Under the pieces are notes generated by a model. That model was given only the letters and a program-made list of their open reading frames with translations. It was not told the origin of the DNA and did not search any database. The position numbers and the translations under genes are program-made. This document shows, in pieces, positions 41,607 through 50,599 of a DNA stretch of 64,000 nt. Location: contig JBCBVY010000004.1 in NCBI GenBank assembly GCA_039817385.1, forward strand, positions 310,001-374,000, written 5' to 3'. Numbering within the stretch: the first letter of the stretch is position 1; each line of letters begins with the position of its first letter. Origin of the DNA: JBCBCP01 sp039817385. Its GTDB lineage: Bacteria; Pseudomonadota; Alphaproteobacteria; Rhodobacterales; Rhodobacteraceae.

Positions 41607-41622
41607 GTGCAAACCTTCCCTC

Positions 41623-42261
41623 ATGCACGAGTCGCTTCAAACCGCTGCGCGCAGCGCGGCACCGGACGGGCGCGAGCGGATCTTGGACGCCGCGGAGGCT
41701 GCATTTGCTGCCGATGGCTTTGCCGGGGCCTCGATGAAGGCCATTGCAGATGCCGCAGGCGTGGCGAGCGGGCTGCTGCATTATCATTTCGACGGCAAGG
41801 AAGGGCTTTATGCCGCCGTCATCGACCGGCGTGCGGGGCTGATCAACGCGGAGCGGCTGCGCCTGTTGGACCTGATTGACCCGGGCGCACCGGGCGCGGT
41901 GCGGGACATCCTCGCCGCCCTGCTAGGCCCGCCGCTTGGCCCCATCGGCGGCGGGCGCGCCTATGCCCGTATCCTTGCGGGGATGACGGCGGGGGACGCG
42001 CGGGACAAGGCGCTGGTGCGGGCGCATTACGACGCCGTGGCGGGCGCGTTCATCGAAGCGCTGAGCGCCGCCCGCCCCAAAGCGTCCCGCGCGGCCATCG
42101 CCTGGGCCTACAACCTCGCCATCGGCACGCTTGTCACCGCGCTAGGCAGCGGCGACCGGGCCGAACGCTTTGCGGGGCGCGAGAACCCCGACGTGCTGAG
42201 CACCCTGATCACCTACATCGAAGGCGGCATCGCCGCGCTGGAGCGTGACCCGCCGGATTAA
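41623..42261 (+). CDS. TetR-family transcriptional regulator
   Basis: 212 residues. Helix-turn-helix at about 16-60 with RERILDAAEAAFAADGF, GASMKAIADAAGVASGLLHYHFDGKEGLY, the typical TetR pattern. C-terminal domain ends LALGSGDRAERFAG-like. Starts 17 bases after the palindrome at 41589. The TRAP transporter genes begin 42 bases downstream, so it may be co-transcribed with them. Confidence 0.9.
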   Translation: MHESLQTAARSAAPDGRERILDAAEAAFAADGFAGASMKAIADAAGVASGLLHYHFDGKEGLYAAVIDRRAGLINAERLRLLDLIDPGAPGAVRDILAALLGPPLGPIGGGRAYARILAGMTAGDARDKALVRAHYDAVAGAFIEALSAARPKASRAAIAWAYNLAIGTLVTALGSGDRAERFAGRENPDVLSTLITYIEGGIAALERDPPD

Positions 42262-42303
42262 GACAGACGCAAGCAGAACCACGTCTTTGGGAGGAGACAT
42301 CAC

Positions 42304-43359
42304 ATGAAAACCAAGCATTTCCTTGCCGCCGCGCTGATGGCGGCGGTCCCCGGCGCAGCTGTCGCCGAAAGCTACACGGTGACCATCGCCGCGGGCCACC
42401 CGCCGGTCTTTCGCTGGGTGCGGATGATCTCGGAACATTTCATCCCCACCGTCACCGCCGAGCTGGAAGCGGCGGGCCATACCGTCACCTTCTCCGAACA
42501 ATACGGCGGATCGCTGGCCAAGGTGGGCGAAGAGCTGGAGGCGGTGGAGGCAGGATTGGCCGAGATTGGCACCTGCTCGTCCCTGTTCGACCCGGCCAAG
42601 CTGGCGGTGCAGAACGTGACCTACTACACCCCCTTCGTCAGCGATGATCTGCGCCTTGTCACAACGGTGATTGAGGACATGCACGCGGCAGAGCCGCTGA
42701 TGACCGAAGCCTATGGTGAGAACGGCGTTGTCTACCTTGGCGCGCCGATTGCGATTGACGACTACCTGCTGATGACGAACTTTCCGGTTGCCGGCATGGA
42801 TGATCTGAACGGGCGCAAGATCGCGGCCCCGGGCGCGGCAATCAACTGGCTGTCGGGCACCGGGGCGGTTGGCGTGTCGGGCAACCTGACGACCTATTAC
42901 AACGAGCTGAAGACGGGCGTCTATGACGGGGTGATCGTCTTTGCCTCCGCCGCGCTGCCCGGCAAGCTGTTCGAGGTCGCGCCGAACGTTACGAAGCTGG
43001 GCCTTGGGGCGCAGTATTCCGGCTCGCTCTGCGTGAATGCGGATTGGTGGGACGGCCTGCCTGATGAGGCGAAGGCCGCGTTCACCGCGGGCGCGGATGC
43101 GGCGAAGGACTGGTACCTGACCGATCTGGAGGCGACGGTCCAGGCGGCGCTGAGCATGATGGGGGATGCGGGCGCGACGGTGCAGGAGGCCCCGGACGGG
43201 ATGCGCGAGACCTGGGCCAGCGGCATGGAGAACGCGGCCAAGACCTGGGCCGAGGCGCTCGATGCGCAGGGCAAACCGGCGACGGAAATCCTCAGCTCGT
43301 ATATGACGCGGATGCGCGATGCGGGCGCGACCCCGCTGCGGAACTGGGATCAGGAGTGA
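42304..43359 (+). CDS. dctP: TRAP transporter substrate-binding protein (DctP)
   Basis: 351 residues with signal peptide (MKTKHFLAAALMAAVPGAAVA). Periplasmic solute receptor of a TRAP carrier for an organic acid or similar solute. Family features: GHPPVFRWVRMISEHFIP, GSLAKVGEELEAVEAGLAEIGT, the conserved GRKIAAPGAAINWLS region with an Arg that usually binds the substrate carboxylate. First of dctP-dctQ-dctM; the dctQ GTG overlaps its stop (GTGA). Confidence 0.93.
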   Translation: MKTKHFLAAALMAAVPGAAVAESYTVTIAAGHPPVFRWVRMISEHFIPTVTAELEAAGHTVTFSEQYGGSLAKVGEELEAVEAGLAEIGTCSSLFDPAKLAVQNVTYYTPFVSDDLRLVTTVIEDMHAAEPLMTEAYGENGVVYLGAPIAIDDYLLMTNFPVAGMDDLNGRKIAAPGAAINWLSGTGAVGVSGNLTTYYNELKTGVYDGVIVFASAALPGKLFEVAPNVTKLGLGAQYSGSLCVNADWWDGLPDEAKAAFTAGADAAKDWYLTDLEATVQAALSMMGDAGATVQEAPDGMRETWASGMENAAKTWAEALDAQGKPATEILSSYMTRMRDAGATPLRNWDQE

Positions 43360-43865
43360 GCCCAGCCCCGCATGATCCGTGGCCCCTGCGTGCGCTGGAT
43401 GCGCTCACGCAGGGGCTGAACGTTGTCGGCTCGGCGCTGATCCTGCTGCTGATGGTGCTTGTGGGCATAGACGTCGCGGGGCGGAACCTGGCGGACGCTC
43501 CCATCGCGGGCGTGCCAGAGATGGTGACGCTGTCCATCGTGGCAATTGTGTTTCTGCAGATCCCGGCTGCGCTGCGGGCGGGGCGCATGACCCGCTCGGA
43601 CGCGCTGTTGACCGCCCTGTCGCGCCGCAGCCCCGCGCTGGGCCGGGGGCTTGAGACTCTCTTTGACCTTGCCGGGATCGTGATAATCGGCGTGATCGTC
43701 TATGCCAGCTGGCCCATGTTTATCCGCGCCTGGGTGCGGGGCGATTTTGTCGGCGCCGTGGGCAGCTTTACCGCGCCGACATGGCCGGTGAAGGGAATGC
43801 TGATCCTTGGCGCGAGCGTCCTGATCCTGCAATTTGCCGCCCGCATCTGGAGGCGCCACGCATGA
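43356..43865 (+). CDS. dctQ: TRAP transporter small permease (DctQ)
   Basis: 169 residues, four hydrophobic helices (about 20-40, 48-68, 90-112 and 130-152). Small membrane subunit of the TRAP carrier. GTG start overlapping the dctP stop; its own stop overlaps dctM by 4 bases (ATGA), so the subunits are translated in step. Confidence 0.9.
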   Translation: MSPAPHDPWPLRALDALTQGLNVVGSALILLLMVLVGIDVAGRNLADAPIAGVPEMVTLSIVAIVFLQIPAALRAGRMTRSDALLTALSRRSPALGRGLETLFDLAGIVIIGVIVYASWPMFIRAWVRGDFVGAVGSFTAPTWPVKGMLILGASVLILQFAARIWRRHA

Positions 43866-45169
43866 CGCCCTTTGACATTGGCCTGATCGCCCTTGGGGTG
43901 ATGGCGCTGCTGGTGCTGTCGGGGCTGTATGTGCCGGTCGCGCTGATGCTGTGTTCTTTCATCGGCGTCTGGGCGATGCGCGACAACCCCGAACTCGCGG
44001 CCAAGCTGCTGGGCCTTGCGGCGAATGATGCGATATCCAGCTATTTCTTCGGCGTTGTGCCGCTGTTCGTGCTGATGGGCTTCATCGTGTCGGAAGCCGG
44101 GTTCGGGCGCGATGCGTTCGACGTGGCGAATGCCATGTTCCGGCGACTGAAGGGCGGCTTGGGCGTGGGCACGGTCGGCGCGAACGCGATCTTTGCGGCG
44201 ATCACCGGCATCTCCATCGCATCCGCCGCCGTATTTACCAAGATCGCCGTGCCGCAGATGCGGCGCCACGGCTACACCCCGCGCTTTGCAGTGGGGGTTG
44301 TCGCGGGATCGAGCGTGCTGGGCATGATGATCCCCCCGTCGCTGCTGCTGATCCTATTCGGCATCCTGGCCGAGCAATCCATTGGAGACCTCTTCATCGC
44401 GGGCGTCGGGCCGGGGCTGCTGCTGGCGGTGTTCTTCGGCCTTGGCATCATCGCTATGGCGACCTTGGCGCCGCGCAGCGTTAGCACCGACCTGGGCGCG
44501 GGGGCCGAGGCGCTGAGCGGTGGGCAATACCTTGCAAAAGGCGGGCCTATCGCGGGGCTGATTATCGTGGTGCTTGGCGGCATTTACACCGGCTTCTTCA
44601 CGCCGGTCGAGGCCGGGGCGATGGGGGCCGTCGGCGCGCTGGCCTTGGGCTTTGCGATGCGCCGCCTGTCGCTCGCGGCCTTGTGGCGGGTGCTGGTGGA
44701 GACGGGGCTTGTCACCGCGACCGTCTGTTTTCTGATCATCGCCGCGCAGATGTATTCCCGGATGCTGGCCCTGTCGGGCGTGCCCGCGGGCCTCGGGTCT
44801 TTCGCAGCCGAAGCTGAGCTGGGCTTTTGGGGCCTGATGCTGATCTACTGCGCGGTGGTGATCGCGCTGGGGATGATCCTCGACAGCTCTTCCATCATGC
44901 TGATCCTCGTGCCGCTGATGCTGCCGGTGGTGATCCCGATGAATATCGACCTCGTCTGGTTCGGCATTGTGACCGTGCTGGCGGTGGAGATCGGGCTGCT
45001 CACCCCGCCCTTTGGCATATCCGTCTACGTGATCAAGGCCACGCTGGACGATCCCGACATCACGCTGGGCGACATTTTCGCTGGGGCCGCGCCCTTTGCG
45101 CTGATGATGCTGGTTGTGCTGGGCCTCGTCCTTGCCTTCCCGTGGATCGCCACGGGGCTTGTTCCATGA
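43862..45169 (+). CDS. dctM: TRAP transporter large permease (DctM)
   Basis: 435 residues, about twelve hydrophobic helices. Sodium-coupled permease of the DctM type; GSSVLGMMIPPSLLLILFGILAEQSIGDLF is the highly conserved central stretch, and EIGLLTPPFGISVYVIK the second. The substrate is not given by the sequence; the next genes (cyclase, FAH, OsmC, flavoprotein) suggest it is catabolised by them. Confidence 0.93.
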   Translation: MTPFDIGLIALGVMALLVLSGLYVPVALMLCSFIGVWAMRDNPELAAKLLGLAANDAISSYFFGVVPLFVLMGFIVSEAGFGRDAFDVANAMFRRLKGGLGVGTVGANAIFAAITGISIASAAVFTKIAVPQMRRHGYTPRFAVGVVAGSSVLGMMIPPSLLLILFGILAEQSIGDLFIAGVGPGLLLAVFFGLGIIAMATLAPRSVSTDLGAGAEALSGGQYLAKGGPIAGLIIVVLGGIYTGFFTPVEAGAMGAVGALALGFAMRRLSLAALWRVLVETGLVTATVCFLIIAAQMYSRMLALSGVPAGLGSFAAEAELGFWGLMLIYCAVVIALGMILDSSSIMLILVPLMLPVVIPMNIDLVWFGIVTVLAVEIGLLTPPFGISVYVIKATLDDPDITLGDIFAGAAPFALMMLVVLGLVLAFPWIATGLVP

Positions 45170-45170
45170 G

Positions 45171-45193
45171 CCGGAAACAGACGCTGTTTCCGG
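45171..45193. repeat. ten-pair hairpin after dctM
   Basis: CCGGAAACAG-acg-CTGTTTCCGG, a perfect palindrome starting 1 base after the dctM stop. There is no following T-run, so a processing or stability element is more likely than a terminator. Confidence 0.75.
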
Positions 45194-45248
45194 TTGCACC
45201 CAGCCGAACCGGTTTGAGCAAAAACGCACCCGCGTGCCTTTTGCGACC

Positions 45249-45267
45249 GGTTTCGGCGTCCGAAACC
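45249..45267. repeat. eight-pair hairpin in the cyclase leader
   Basis: GGTTTCGG-cgt-CCGAAACC, another perfect palindrome 23 bases ahead of the cyclase start. Its triplet loop cgt is the complement of the acg loop at 45171-45193. Confidence 0.65.
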
Positions 45268-45290
45268 ACCCCGCGCGCAAAGGAGTGCCC

Positions 45291-46067
45291 ATGACACGCC
45301 GCTATATTGACCTGTCCGTTCCGCTGGAGACCGGCATCGCCTCGGACCCGCCGATGGCCCTGCCCGAGATTGACTACCTGAACCACGAACAGACCGCCGA
45401 ACAGATCCTGATGTTCTTTCCGGGCCTGACCAAGGACGACCTGCCGGGCGGCGAAGGCTGGGGGATCGAGCAGTTGCGGGTCACCACCCATAACGGCACC
45501 CATGTGGACGCGCCCTATCACTACCATTCCACCATGAACGGAGGGGAGCGGGCGATCACCATCGACGAAGTGCCGCTGGAATGGTGCTTTGGCCGGGGGG
45601 TGAAGCTGGACTTTCGCGAGGCGCCCGATGGGCACGTGGTCAGCGCGGCGGAGCTGGAGGCGGAGTTTGCCCGGATCGGTCACGCGGTGCAGCCGCTCGA
45701 CATCGTCGTGGCGAATACCTCTGCCGGGGCGGCTTACGGCCGGCCCGACTACCTTGCCAAGGGGTGCGGGTTCGGGCGCGAGGCGACGAACTGGCTGACA
45801 GAGCGAGGCGTGCGCATGGTGGGCACCGACGCGTGGTCCTGGGACGCGCCCTTTGTCCACACCGCGGCGCGCTATGCCACGGAAGGCGATCCGTCGATCA
45901 TCTGGGAAGGGCACCGGGCCGGGATGGATCAGGGCTATTGCCAGATCGAGAAGATGAGCAACCTCGATCAGCTGCCGGACACCGGCTTCATGGTCAGCGC
46001 CTTCCCCTTCAAGATCAAGGCGGCCTCTGCGGGCTTCACCCGCGCCGTGGCCATCATCGAGGAGTAA
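45291..46067 (+). CDS. cyclase/kynurenine-formamidase-family metal hydrolase
   Basis: 258 residues. The family's metal motif HNGTHVDAPYH is present at about residues 67-77 (H-x-G-T-H-x-D-x-P-x-H). Members hydrolyse cyclic amides or formylated aromatics (kynurenine formamidase) or cyclise polyketides; this branch is not assignable. An AGGAG site sits before the ATG. It follows the TRAP genes and precedes FAH by 4 bases, so it is part of the catabolic operon. Confidence 0.85.
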   Translation: MTRRYIDLSVPLETGIASDPPMALPEIDYLNHEQTAEQILMFFPGLTKDDLPGGEGWGIEQLRVTTHNGTHVDAPYHYHSTMNGGERAITIDEVPLEWCFGRGVKLDFREAPDGHVVSAAELEAEFARIGHAVQPLDIVVANTSAGAAYGRPDYLAKGCGFGREATNWLTERGVRMVGTDAWSWDAPFVHTAARYATEGDPSIIWEGHRAGMDQGYCQIEKMSNLDQLPDTGFMVSAFPFKIKAASAGFTRAVAIIEE

Positions 46068-46071
46068 GGCG

Positions 46072-46962
46072 ATGAAATTCGGAACAGTGTTTCATGGCGG
46101 CGCGGAGAAACCGGTTGTTGTTGTCGATGACAGCGCGGCCGCGGACCTGTCGGACCTTTACCCCGACATGGTGGCCGTGGTCGAAGGCGGCGATGCGGCG
46201 CTGGAGGCGGCCAAAGCCCGCAGAGACAGCGGCGATCACCGCATCGCGCTTGCGGACGCAGAGATGCGCTGCCCCATTCGGCCCGTGCAATACCGCGACT
46301 GTCTGGTGTTCGAAGAGCACCTGCTGAACTCCTTCAAGGCGGCGGAAAAGATGACCGGGCGCAGCTTTGACATCCCGCCCGTCTGGTACGACCAGCCGAT
46401 CTACTACAAGGGCAACCGCATGTCCTTTATCGGCGATGGTCAGACGATCCGCTGGCCGGGCTACGCGCGGTTTCTGGATATCGAGCTTGAGCTGGCCATC
46501 GTGATCGGCAAGCAGGGCACCGATATCAAGGAGGCGGAGGCCGCGCCCTATATCTGGGGCTACACGATCCTCAACGACGTGTCGGCTCGCGATGCGCAGA
46601 TGGTCGAAATGGCGGGCCAGCTTGGCCCGGCCAAGGGCAAGGATTTTGACACCGGCAACATCCTCGGCCCGTGGATCGTGACCGCCGATGAAGTCCCCCA
46701 CCCCGCCGCGCTGGAGATGGAGGCGCATGTGAACGGGGATTACTGGGGCGGCGGCAACAGCCGCCAGATGCACCACAGCTTTGCCCGGATCATCGAACAC
46801 ATTTCGGCGTCCGAGACGCTCTATCCCGGTGAGGTCATCGGCTCGGGCACCGTGGGCACGGGCTGCGGGCTGGAGATTGGCAAACAGCTGTCAGATGGCG
46901 ATGAGATCACCTTGACCATCGAAAAGATCGGCACCCTCATCAACAGGATTGCAAAGCCATGA
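46072..46962 (+). CDS. fumarylacetoacetate-hydrolase-family protein
   Basis: 296 residues, FAH fold. Motifs: HLLNSFKAAEKMTGR, LDIELELAIVIGKQGTDI and ILNDVSARDAQMVEM give the conserved Glu/Asp metal ligands, and GEVIGSGTVGTGCGLE is the characteristic C-terminal loop. These enzymes cleave C-C or C-O bonds in 1,3-diketo acids and related compounds. The start is 4 bases after the cyclase stop, and the end overlaps the OsmC start by 4 bases. Confidence 0.9.
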   Translation: MKFGTVFHGGAEKPVVVVDDSAAADLSDLYPDMVAVVEGGDAALEAAKARRDSGDHRIALADAEMRCPIRPVQYRDCLVFEEHLLNSFKAAEKMTGRSFDIPPVWYDQPIYYKGNRMSFIGDGQTIRWPGYARFLDIELELAIVIGKQGTDIKEAEAAPYIWGYTILNDVSARDAQMVEMAGQLGPAKGKDFDTGNILGPWIVTADEVPHPAALEMEAHVNGDYWGGGNSRQMHHSFARIIEHISASETLYPGEVIGSGTVGTGCGLEIGKQLSDGDEITLTIEKIGTLINRIAKP

Positions 46963-47459
46963 GCATGGACCAGGATCAGATGCCCGATACCGCCGAAGTG
47001 CAGTTCAACTGCACCGGGACCGCCGTGGGCAAGATGCGCAACGAGCTGTCGGTGGACATGGTGCGCCCGTTTCACGAGCACTTTGATCTGGCCAGCGACG
47101 AGGGGCCATTTCACGGCGGGGATGCGAGCGCGCCGCCGCCTCTGGCGCTGTTTGTCGCGGGCCTGACGGGGTGCCTGATGACGCAGGTGCGCGCCTTTGC
47201 CAAACGGCTGAAGGTGCCGCTGGACGATCTGAGCGTGGAGACGCGCGTGGTCTGGAACTGGGCCAAGGCGGGCCGGGTCTATGAGACCGGGCCGAAATCT
47301 TTCGAGATTGACCTGCTGATCGACAGCCCCGCCCCGCGCGCGGATGTCGAGGCGCTCGTCGCCGCAGCGAAAAAGGGCTGCTTTCTGGAGCAGACGCTGG
47401 GCCAGGCCAACACGATCCGGCATCGGTTAAAGACGCCGGACGGGTTCGTGGACGTCTAG
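46959..47459 (+). CDS. OsmC-family peroxiredoxin-like protein
   Basis: 166 residues. Both redox cysteines are present: FVAGLTGCLMTQV (about residue 72) and KKGCFLEQTLG (about 144). OsmC/Ohr proteins reduce organic peroxides; embedded in a catabolic operon, this one may protect against peroxide made by flavoprotein oxidation, which is inference. The ATG overlaps the FAH stop. Confidence 0.88.
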   Translation: MSMDQDQMPDTAEVQFNCTGTAVGKMRNELSVDMVRPFHEHFDLASDEGPFHGGDASAPPPLALFVAGLTGCLMTQVRAFAKRLKVPLDDLSVETRVVWNWAKAGRVYETGPKSFEIDLLIDSPAPRADVEALVAAAKKGCFLEQTLGQANTIRHRLKTPDGFVDV

Positions 47460-47463
47460 AGAC

Positions 47464-47479
47464 TAGACAGACCTGTCCA
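47464..47479. promoter_or_regulatory. first GACA-N4-TGTC operator
   Basis: TA-GACA-gacc-TGTC-CA, an inverted repeat sharing the core GACA-N4-TGTC with the longer site at 47493-47518. It starts 5 bases after the OsmC stop. Confidence 0.6.
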
Positions 47480-47492
47480 GACTGTGCTGAGG

Positions 47493-47518
47493 TTGAATGG
47501 ACAGATGTGTCCATTCAA
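47493..47518. promoter_or_regulatory. second operator: TTGAATGGACA inverted repeat
   Basis: TTGAATGGACA-gatg-TGTCCATTCAA, eleven perfect pairs, 22 bases ahead of the flavoprotein start. The core GACA-N4-TGTC repeats the first site, so both are probably bound by the same regulator; the TetR gene at 49952 is the natural candidate. Confidence 0.78.
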
Positions 47519-47540
47519 TCCAGCCCGGGGAGGTCTTCAC

Positions 47541-49946
47541 ATGAAATCGCATTATCGCGCCGTGGTCATTGGTGGCGGAGTTGTCGGCACCTCGGTGCTT
47601 TATCACCTTGCCAAGTTCGGCTGGAAAGACGTCTGCCTGATCGAACGGGACATCCTGACCTGCGGGTCAAGCTGGCATGCGGCGGGGGGCATCCATGCGC
47701 TGAACGCGGACCCGAACATCGCCGCGCTGCAAGCCTACACCATCGACCTGCTGGGCGAGATCGAAGCTGAGAGCGGCCAGAACATCGGGCTGCACATGAC
47801 GGGCGGGCTGACGCTGGCGGGCACGCCGGACCGGTGGGAATGGCTGCAATCGGCCTACCGCACGTTCCAGTCCATCGGCATCGACGATTGCCGCCTTGTG
47901 ACCCCGGAGGAAGCTGGCGCGCTCTGCCCGATCATGTCCACCGACGGCATACTGGGCGGCATGTGGGCCGACCGCGAAGGCTATGTGGACACCACCGGCA
48001 CCGTGCACGCCTATGCGGGCGCGGCCAAAAAACACGGCGCAGAGGTGATCGAGCATAACCGCGTGCTGGAGCTGATCCAGACGGCGGAGGGCTGGGACGT
48101 GGTGACCGAAAAGGGCACGATCCACACCGAACACGTGGTGAACGCGGGCGGGCTCTGGGCCAAGCAGCTGGGGCGCATGGCGGGGATCGAATTGCCCGTC
48201 TCCCCGCTCAACCACCACTACCTGATCTCGGACACGCTGCCCGAGCTGGAGAAGCTGGACTTCGAGATGCCGATGACCGTGGACCTTGAAGGGTTCACCT
48301 ATATGCGGCAGGACCAGAAAGGCATCCTGCTGGGCATTTACGAGATCAACCACGAACACTGGATGATGGACGGCGCTCCGTGGGATTACGGGATGCAGCT
48401 TCAGCAGGAAGACCCCGACCGGATCGAACACGAGCTGACGCTGGGCTTTGAACGCTACCCGGCGCTGCAGGATGTGGGGGTCAAGACATGGGTGAATGGC
48501 GCCTTCACCTTCTCGCCCGATGGCAACCCGCTGGTCGGCCCCGTCCGGGGCAAGCCCGGCTATTGGTGCGCCTGCGCTGTCATGGCGGGCTTTTTGCAGG
48601 GCGGCGGCGTGGGCAAGAGCCTTGCCGAATGGATGATCCACGGGGAGCCGGAGGCAGACGTCTATGGCATGGACGTGGCCCGCTATGGCGACTTTGCTCA
48701 GAACAAGCGGTTCATCAAGGAAACGACCGGCCAGTTCTACTCCCGCCGTTTCGTGATGACCTACCCGAACGAGCAGCTGCCTGCGGGCCGTCCGCTGAAA
48801 AAGGCGCCCGCCTATGATGCGATGACGGCTGCCGGGTGCCAGTGGGGCGCAAGTTGGGGGCTGGAAGTGCCGCTTTACTTCGCGCCCACCACGGATTTCG
48901 CGGAAACGCCGACGCTGAAACGCTCCAACGCGTTTGAGATCGTGGCGGGCGAATGCAAGGCGGTGCGAGAGGCGGTTGGCCTTCTGGATATCACCGGGTT
49001 TTCCCGGTTCGAGGTCAGCGGGCCGAATGCGCAGGCGTGGCTGGACCGGGTGATGGCCAGCAAGCTGCCCGCCCCGGGCCGCGCGCGGCTTGCGCCGATG
49101 CTCTCGCCCGAGGGGAAGATGAAAGGCGATCTGACCGTCTTTAACTGGGGCGACGGGACGTGGTGGATCATGGGCTCGTACTACCTGCGCGAATGGCACA
49201 TGCGCTGGTATGAGGACCATATGCAGGACGGCGCGCGCGTGCGCGACATCTCGGACGCGGTCACGGGGTTCTCGCTGTCGGGGCCGAACAGCCGCAAGGT
49301 GCTGGAGGCCGCCGCGGGCGGTCCCATCGATCTGCCCTTCATGGGCTGCGGGACCGTGGATGTCGGGATGCTGCGCTGCAAAGTCGGGCGGCTGTCGGTG
49401 ACGGGAGAGCTGGGCTACGAGATCCATTGTTCGGCTGCGGAACACATCACCCTGCGCGAGACGCTGCTGGCGGCGGGCGCGGATTTCGGGATGCGCGAGG
49501 TTGGCTTTAACGCGCTGCTCAGCCTGCGGCTGGAAAAGAGCTTTGGCATCTGGAGCGCCGAGTTCACGCAAGCCTACACGGCGGGGCAGACGGGCATGGA
49601 CCGCTGGATCGACTGGGACAAGGGCGCGTTCGTGGGCCGGGAGGCCGCGCTGGCCGAGCGGAACGGGAACGGGCCGGGTCAGGTGGTCGTAACGCTAGAG
49701 GTCGATGCCGTGGACGCGGACGCGAGCGGCTACGAGCCGATCTGGCGGGACGGCGCGCAGGTCGGTTTTGTCACCTCGGGGGGCTATGGCCATACGGTGC
49801 AGAAATCGCTCGCGATGGGACTCGTCGACAGCGCCGCCAGCGGCGTCGGCACCGATCTGTCGGTGCACGTGGTGGGCCAGGAACGCAGCGCGCGGGTGAT
49901 TGCCGCCGCGCCTTATGATCCGGCGGGCCGCGCCATGCGGGGCTGA
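47541..49946 (+). CDS. dimethylglycine/sarcosine dehydrogenase-like flavoprotein
   Basis: 801 residues. N-terminal DAO/FAD domain with AVVIGGGVVGTSVLYHL and SSWHAAGGIH (H46 is the expected covalent FAD anchor), an FAO_M domain in the middle, then a C-terminal GcvT-like tetrahydrofolate domain (from about residue 420, with RFEVSGPNAQAWLDRV and ending SAASGVGTDLSVH). Such enzymes remove N-methyl groups and pass formaldehyde units to folate. The operator at 47493 controls it, and the TetR gene follows 5 bases later. Start at MKSHYRAV. Confidence 0.92.
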   Translation: MKSHYRAVVIGGGVVGTSVLYHLAKFGWKDVCLIERDILTCGSSWHAAGGIHALNADPNIAALQAYTIDLLGEIEAESGQNIGLHMTGGLTLAGTPDRWEWLQSAYRTFQSIGIDDCRLVTPEEAGALCPIMSTDGILGGMWADREGYVDTTGTVHAYAGAAKKHGAEVIEHNRVLELIQTAEGWDVVTEKGTIHTEHVVNAGGLWAKQLGRMAGIELPVSPLNHHYLISDTLPELEKLDFEMPMTVDLEGFTYMRQDQKGILLGIYEINHEHWMMDGAPWDYGMQLQQEDPDRIEHELTLGFERYPALQDVGVKTWVNGAFTFSPDGNPLVGPVRGKPGYWCACAVMAGFLQGGGVGKSLAEWMIHGEPEADVYGMDVARYGDFAQNKRFIKETTGQFYSRRFVMTYPNEQLPAGRPLKKAPAYDAMTAAGCQWGASWGLEVPLYFAPTTDFAETPTLKRSNAFEIVAGECKAVREAVGLLDITGFSRFEVSGPNAQAWLDRVMASKLPAPGRARLAPMLSPEGKMKGDLTVFNWGDGTWWIMGSYYLREWHMRWYEDHMQDGARVRDISDAVTGFSLSGPNSRKVLEAAAGGPIDLPFMGCGTVDVGMLRCKVGRLSVTGELGYEIHCSAAEHITLRETLLAAGADFGMREVGFNALLSLRLEKSFGIWSAEFTQAYTAGQTGMDRWIDWDKGAFVGREAALAERNGNGPGQVVVTLEVDAVDADASGYEPIWRDGAQVGFVTSGGYGHTVQKSLAMGLVDSAASGVGTDLSVHVVGQERSARVIAAAPYDPAGRAMRG

Positions 49947-49951
49947 GCCCG

Positions 49952-50599
49952 ATGGCGCCCCCGGTGCAGGACGCGGACCGCACGGGCAACACCAAGGTCA
50001 CGGCGGCGGACTGGCTGCGCGCGGCGCGCGACACGCTGGTGGACAGCGGCGTGGCCCATGTGAAAATCCTGGGGCTGGCGCGGGAGCTGGGCGTGTCCCG
50101 CTCCAGTTTTTACTGGTACTTCACAGACCGCGGCGACATCCTGAACGCCCTGCTGGACGAATGGGAGGCGCGCAACACCCGGGTGATCGTGGCGAACTGC
50201 GCCCTGCCCGCGGCGGGCATTGGGGAAGCCGTGTGCAACTTCTTTACCTGCTTCATCGATGACAGCCTGTTCGACCAAGCGCTTGATTTCGCGGTGCGGG
50301 ACTGGGCGCGGACGGATGACGGCGTGCGCGCCAAGATCGACGCCGCCGATGCGCGCCGCCTTGGCGCGGTCACGGCCATGTTCGCCCGCCACGGCTACGC
50401 AGAGGCCGAGGCGGACGCGCGGGCGCGCATCCTTTACTACATGCAGCTGGGCTATCACGCGCTGGACGTGCGCGAGGACGCGGGCACCCGCCTGTCGCGG
50501 ATCGAGGCGTATCTGAACGGCTTTACCGGGCGCGAGATTGACCCCGCCGTGGCCGCAGCCTTCATCGCGAAGGCGCGGAAGATTTGGGGCGCGGATTAG
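49952..50599 (+). CDS. TetR-family regulator of the catabolic locus
   Basis: 215 residues. Helix-turn-helix about 22-66: HVKILGLARELGVSRSSFYWYFTDRGDIL. It starts 5 bases after the flavoprotein stop, so it is co-transcribed with it and should feed back on the operators at 47464 and 47493. Convergent with the PHP gene, sharing 4 bases at the ends. Confidence 0.88.
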   Translation: MAPPVQDADRTGNTKVTAADWLRAARDTLVDSGVAHVKILGLARELGVSRSSFYWYFTDRGDILNALLDEWEARNTRVIVANCALPAAGIGEAVCNFFTCFIDDSLFDQALDFAVRDWARTDDGVRAKIDAADARRLGAVTAMFARHGYAEAEADARARILYYMQLGYHALDVREDAGTRLSRIEAYLNGFTGREIDPAVAAAFIAKARKIWGAD

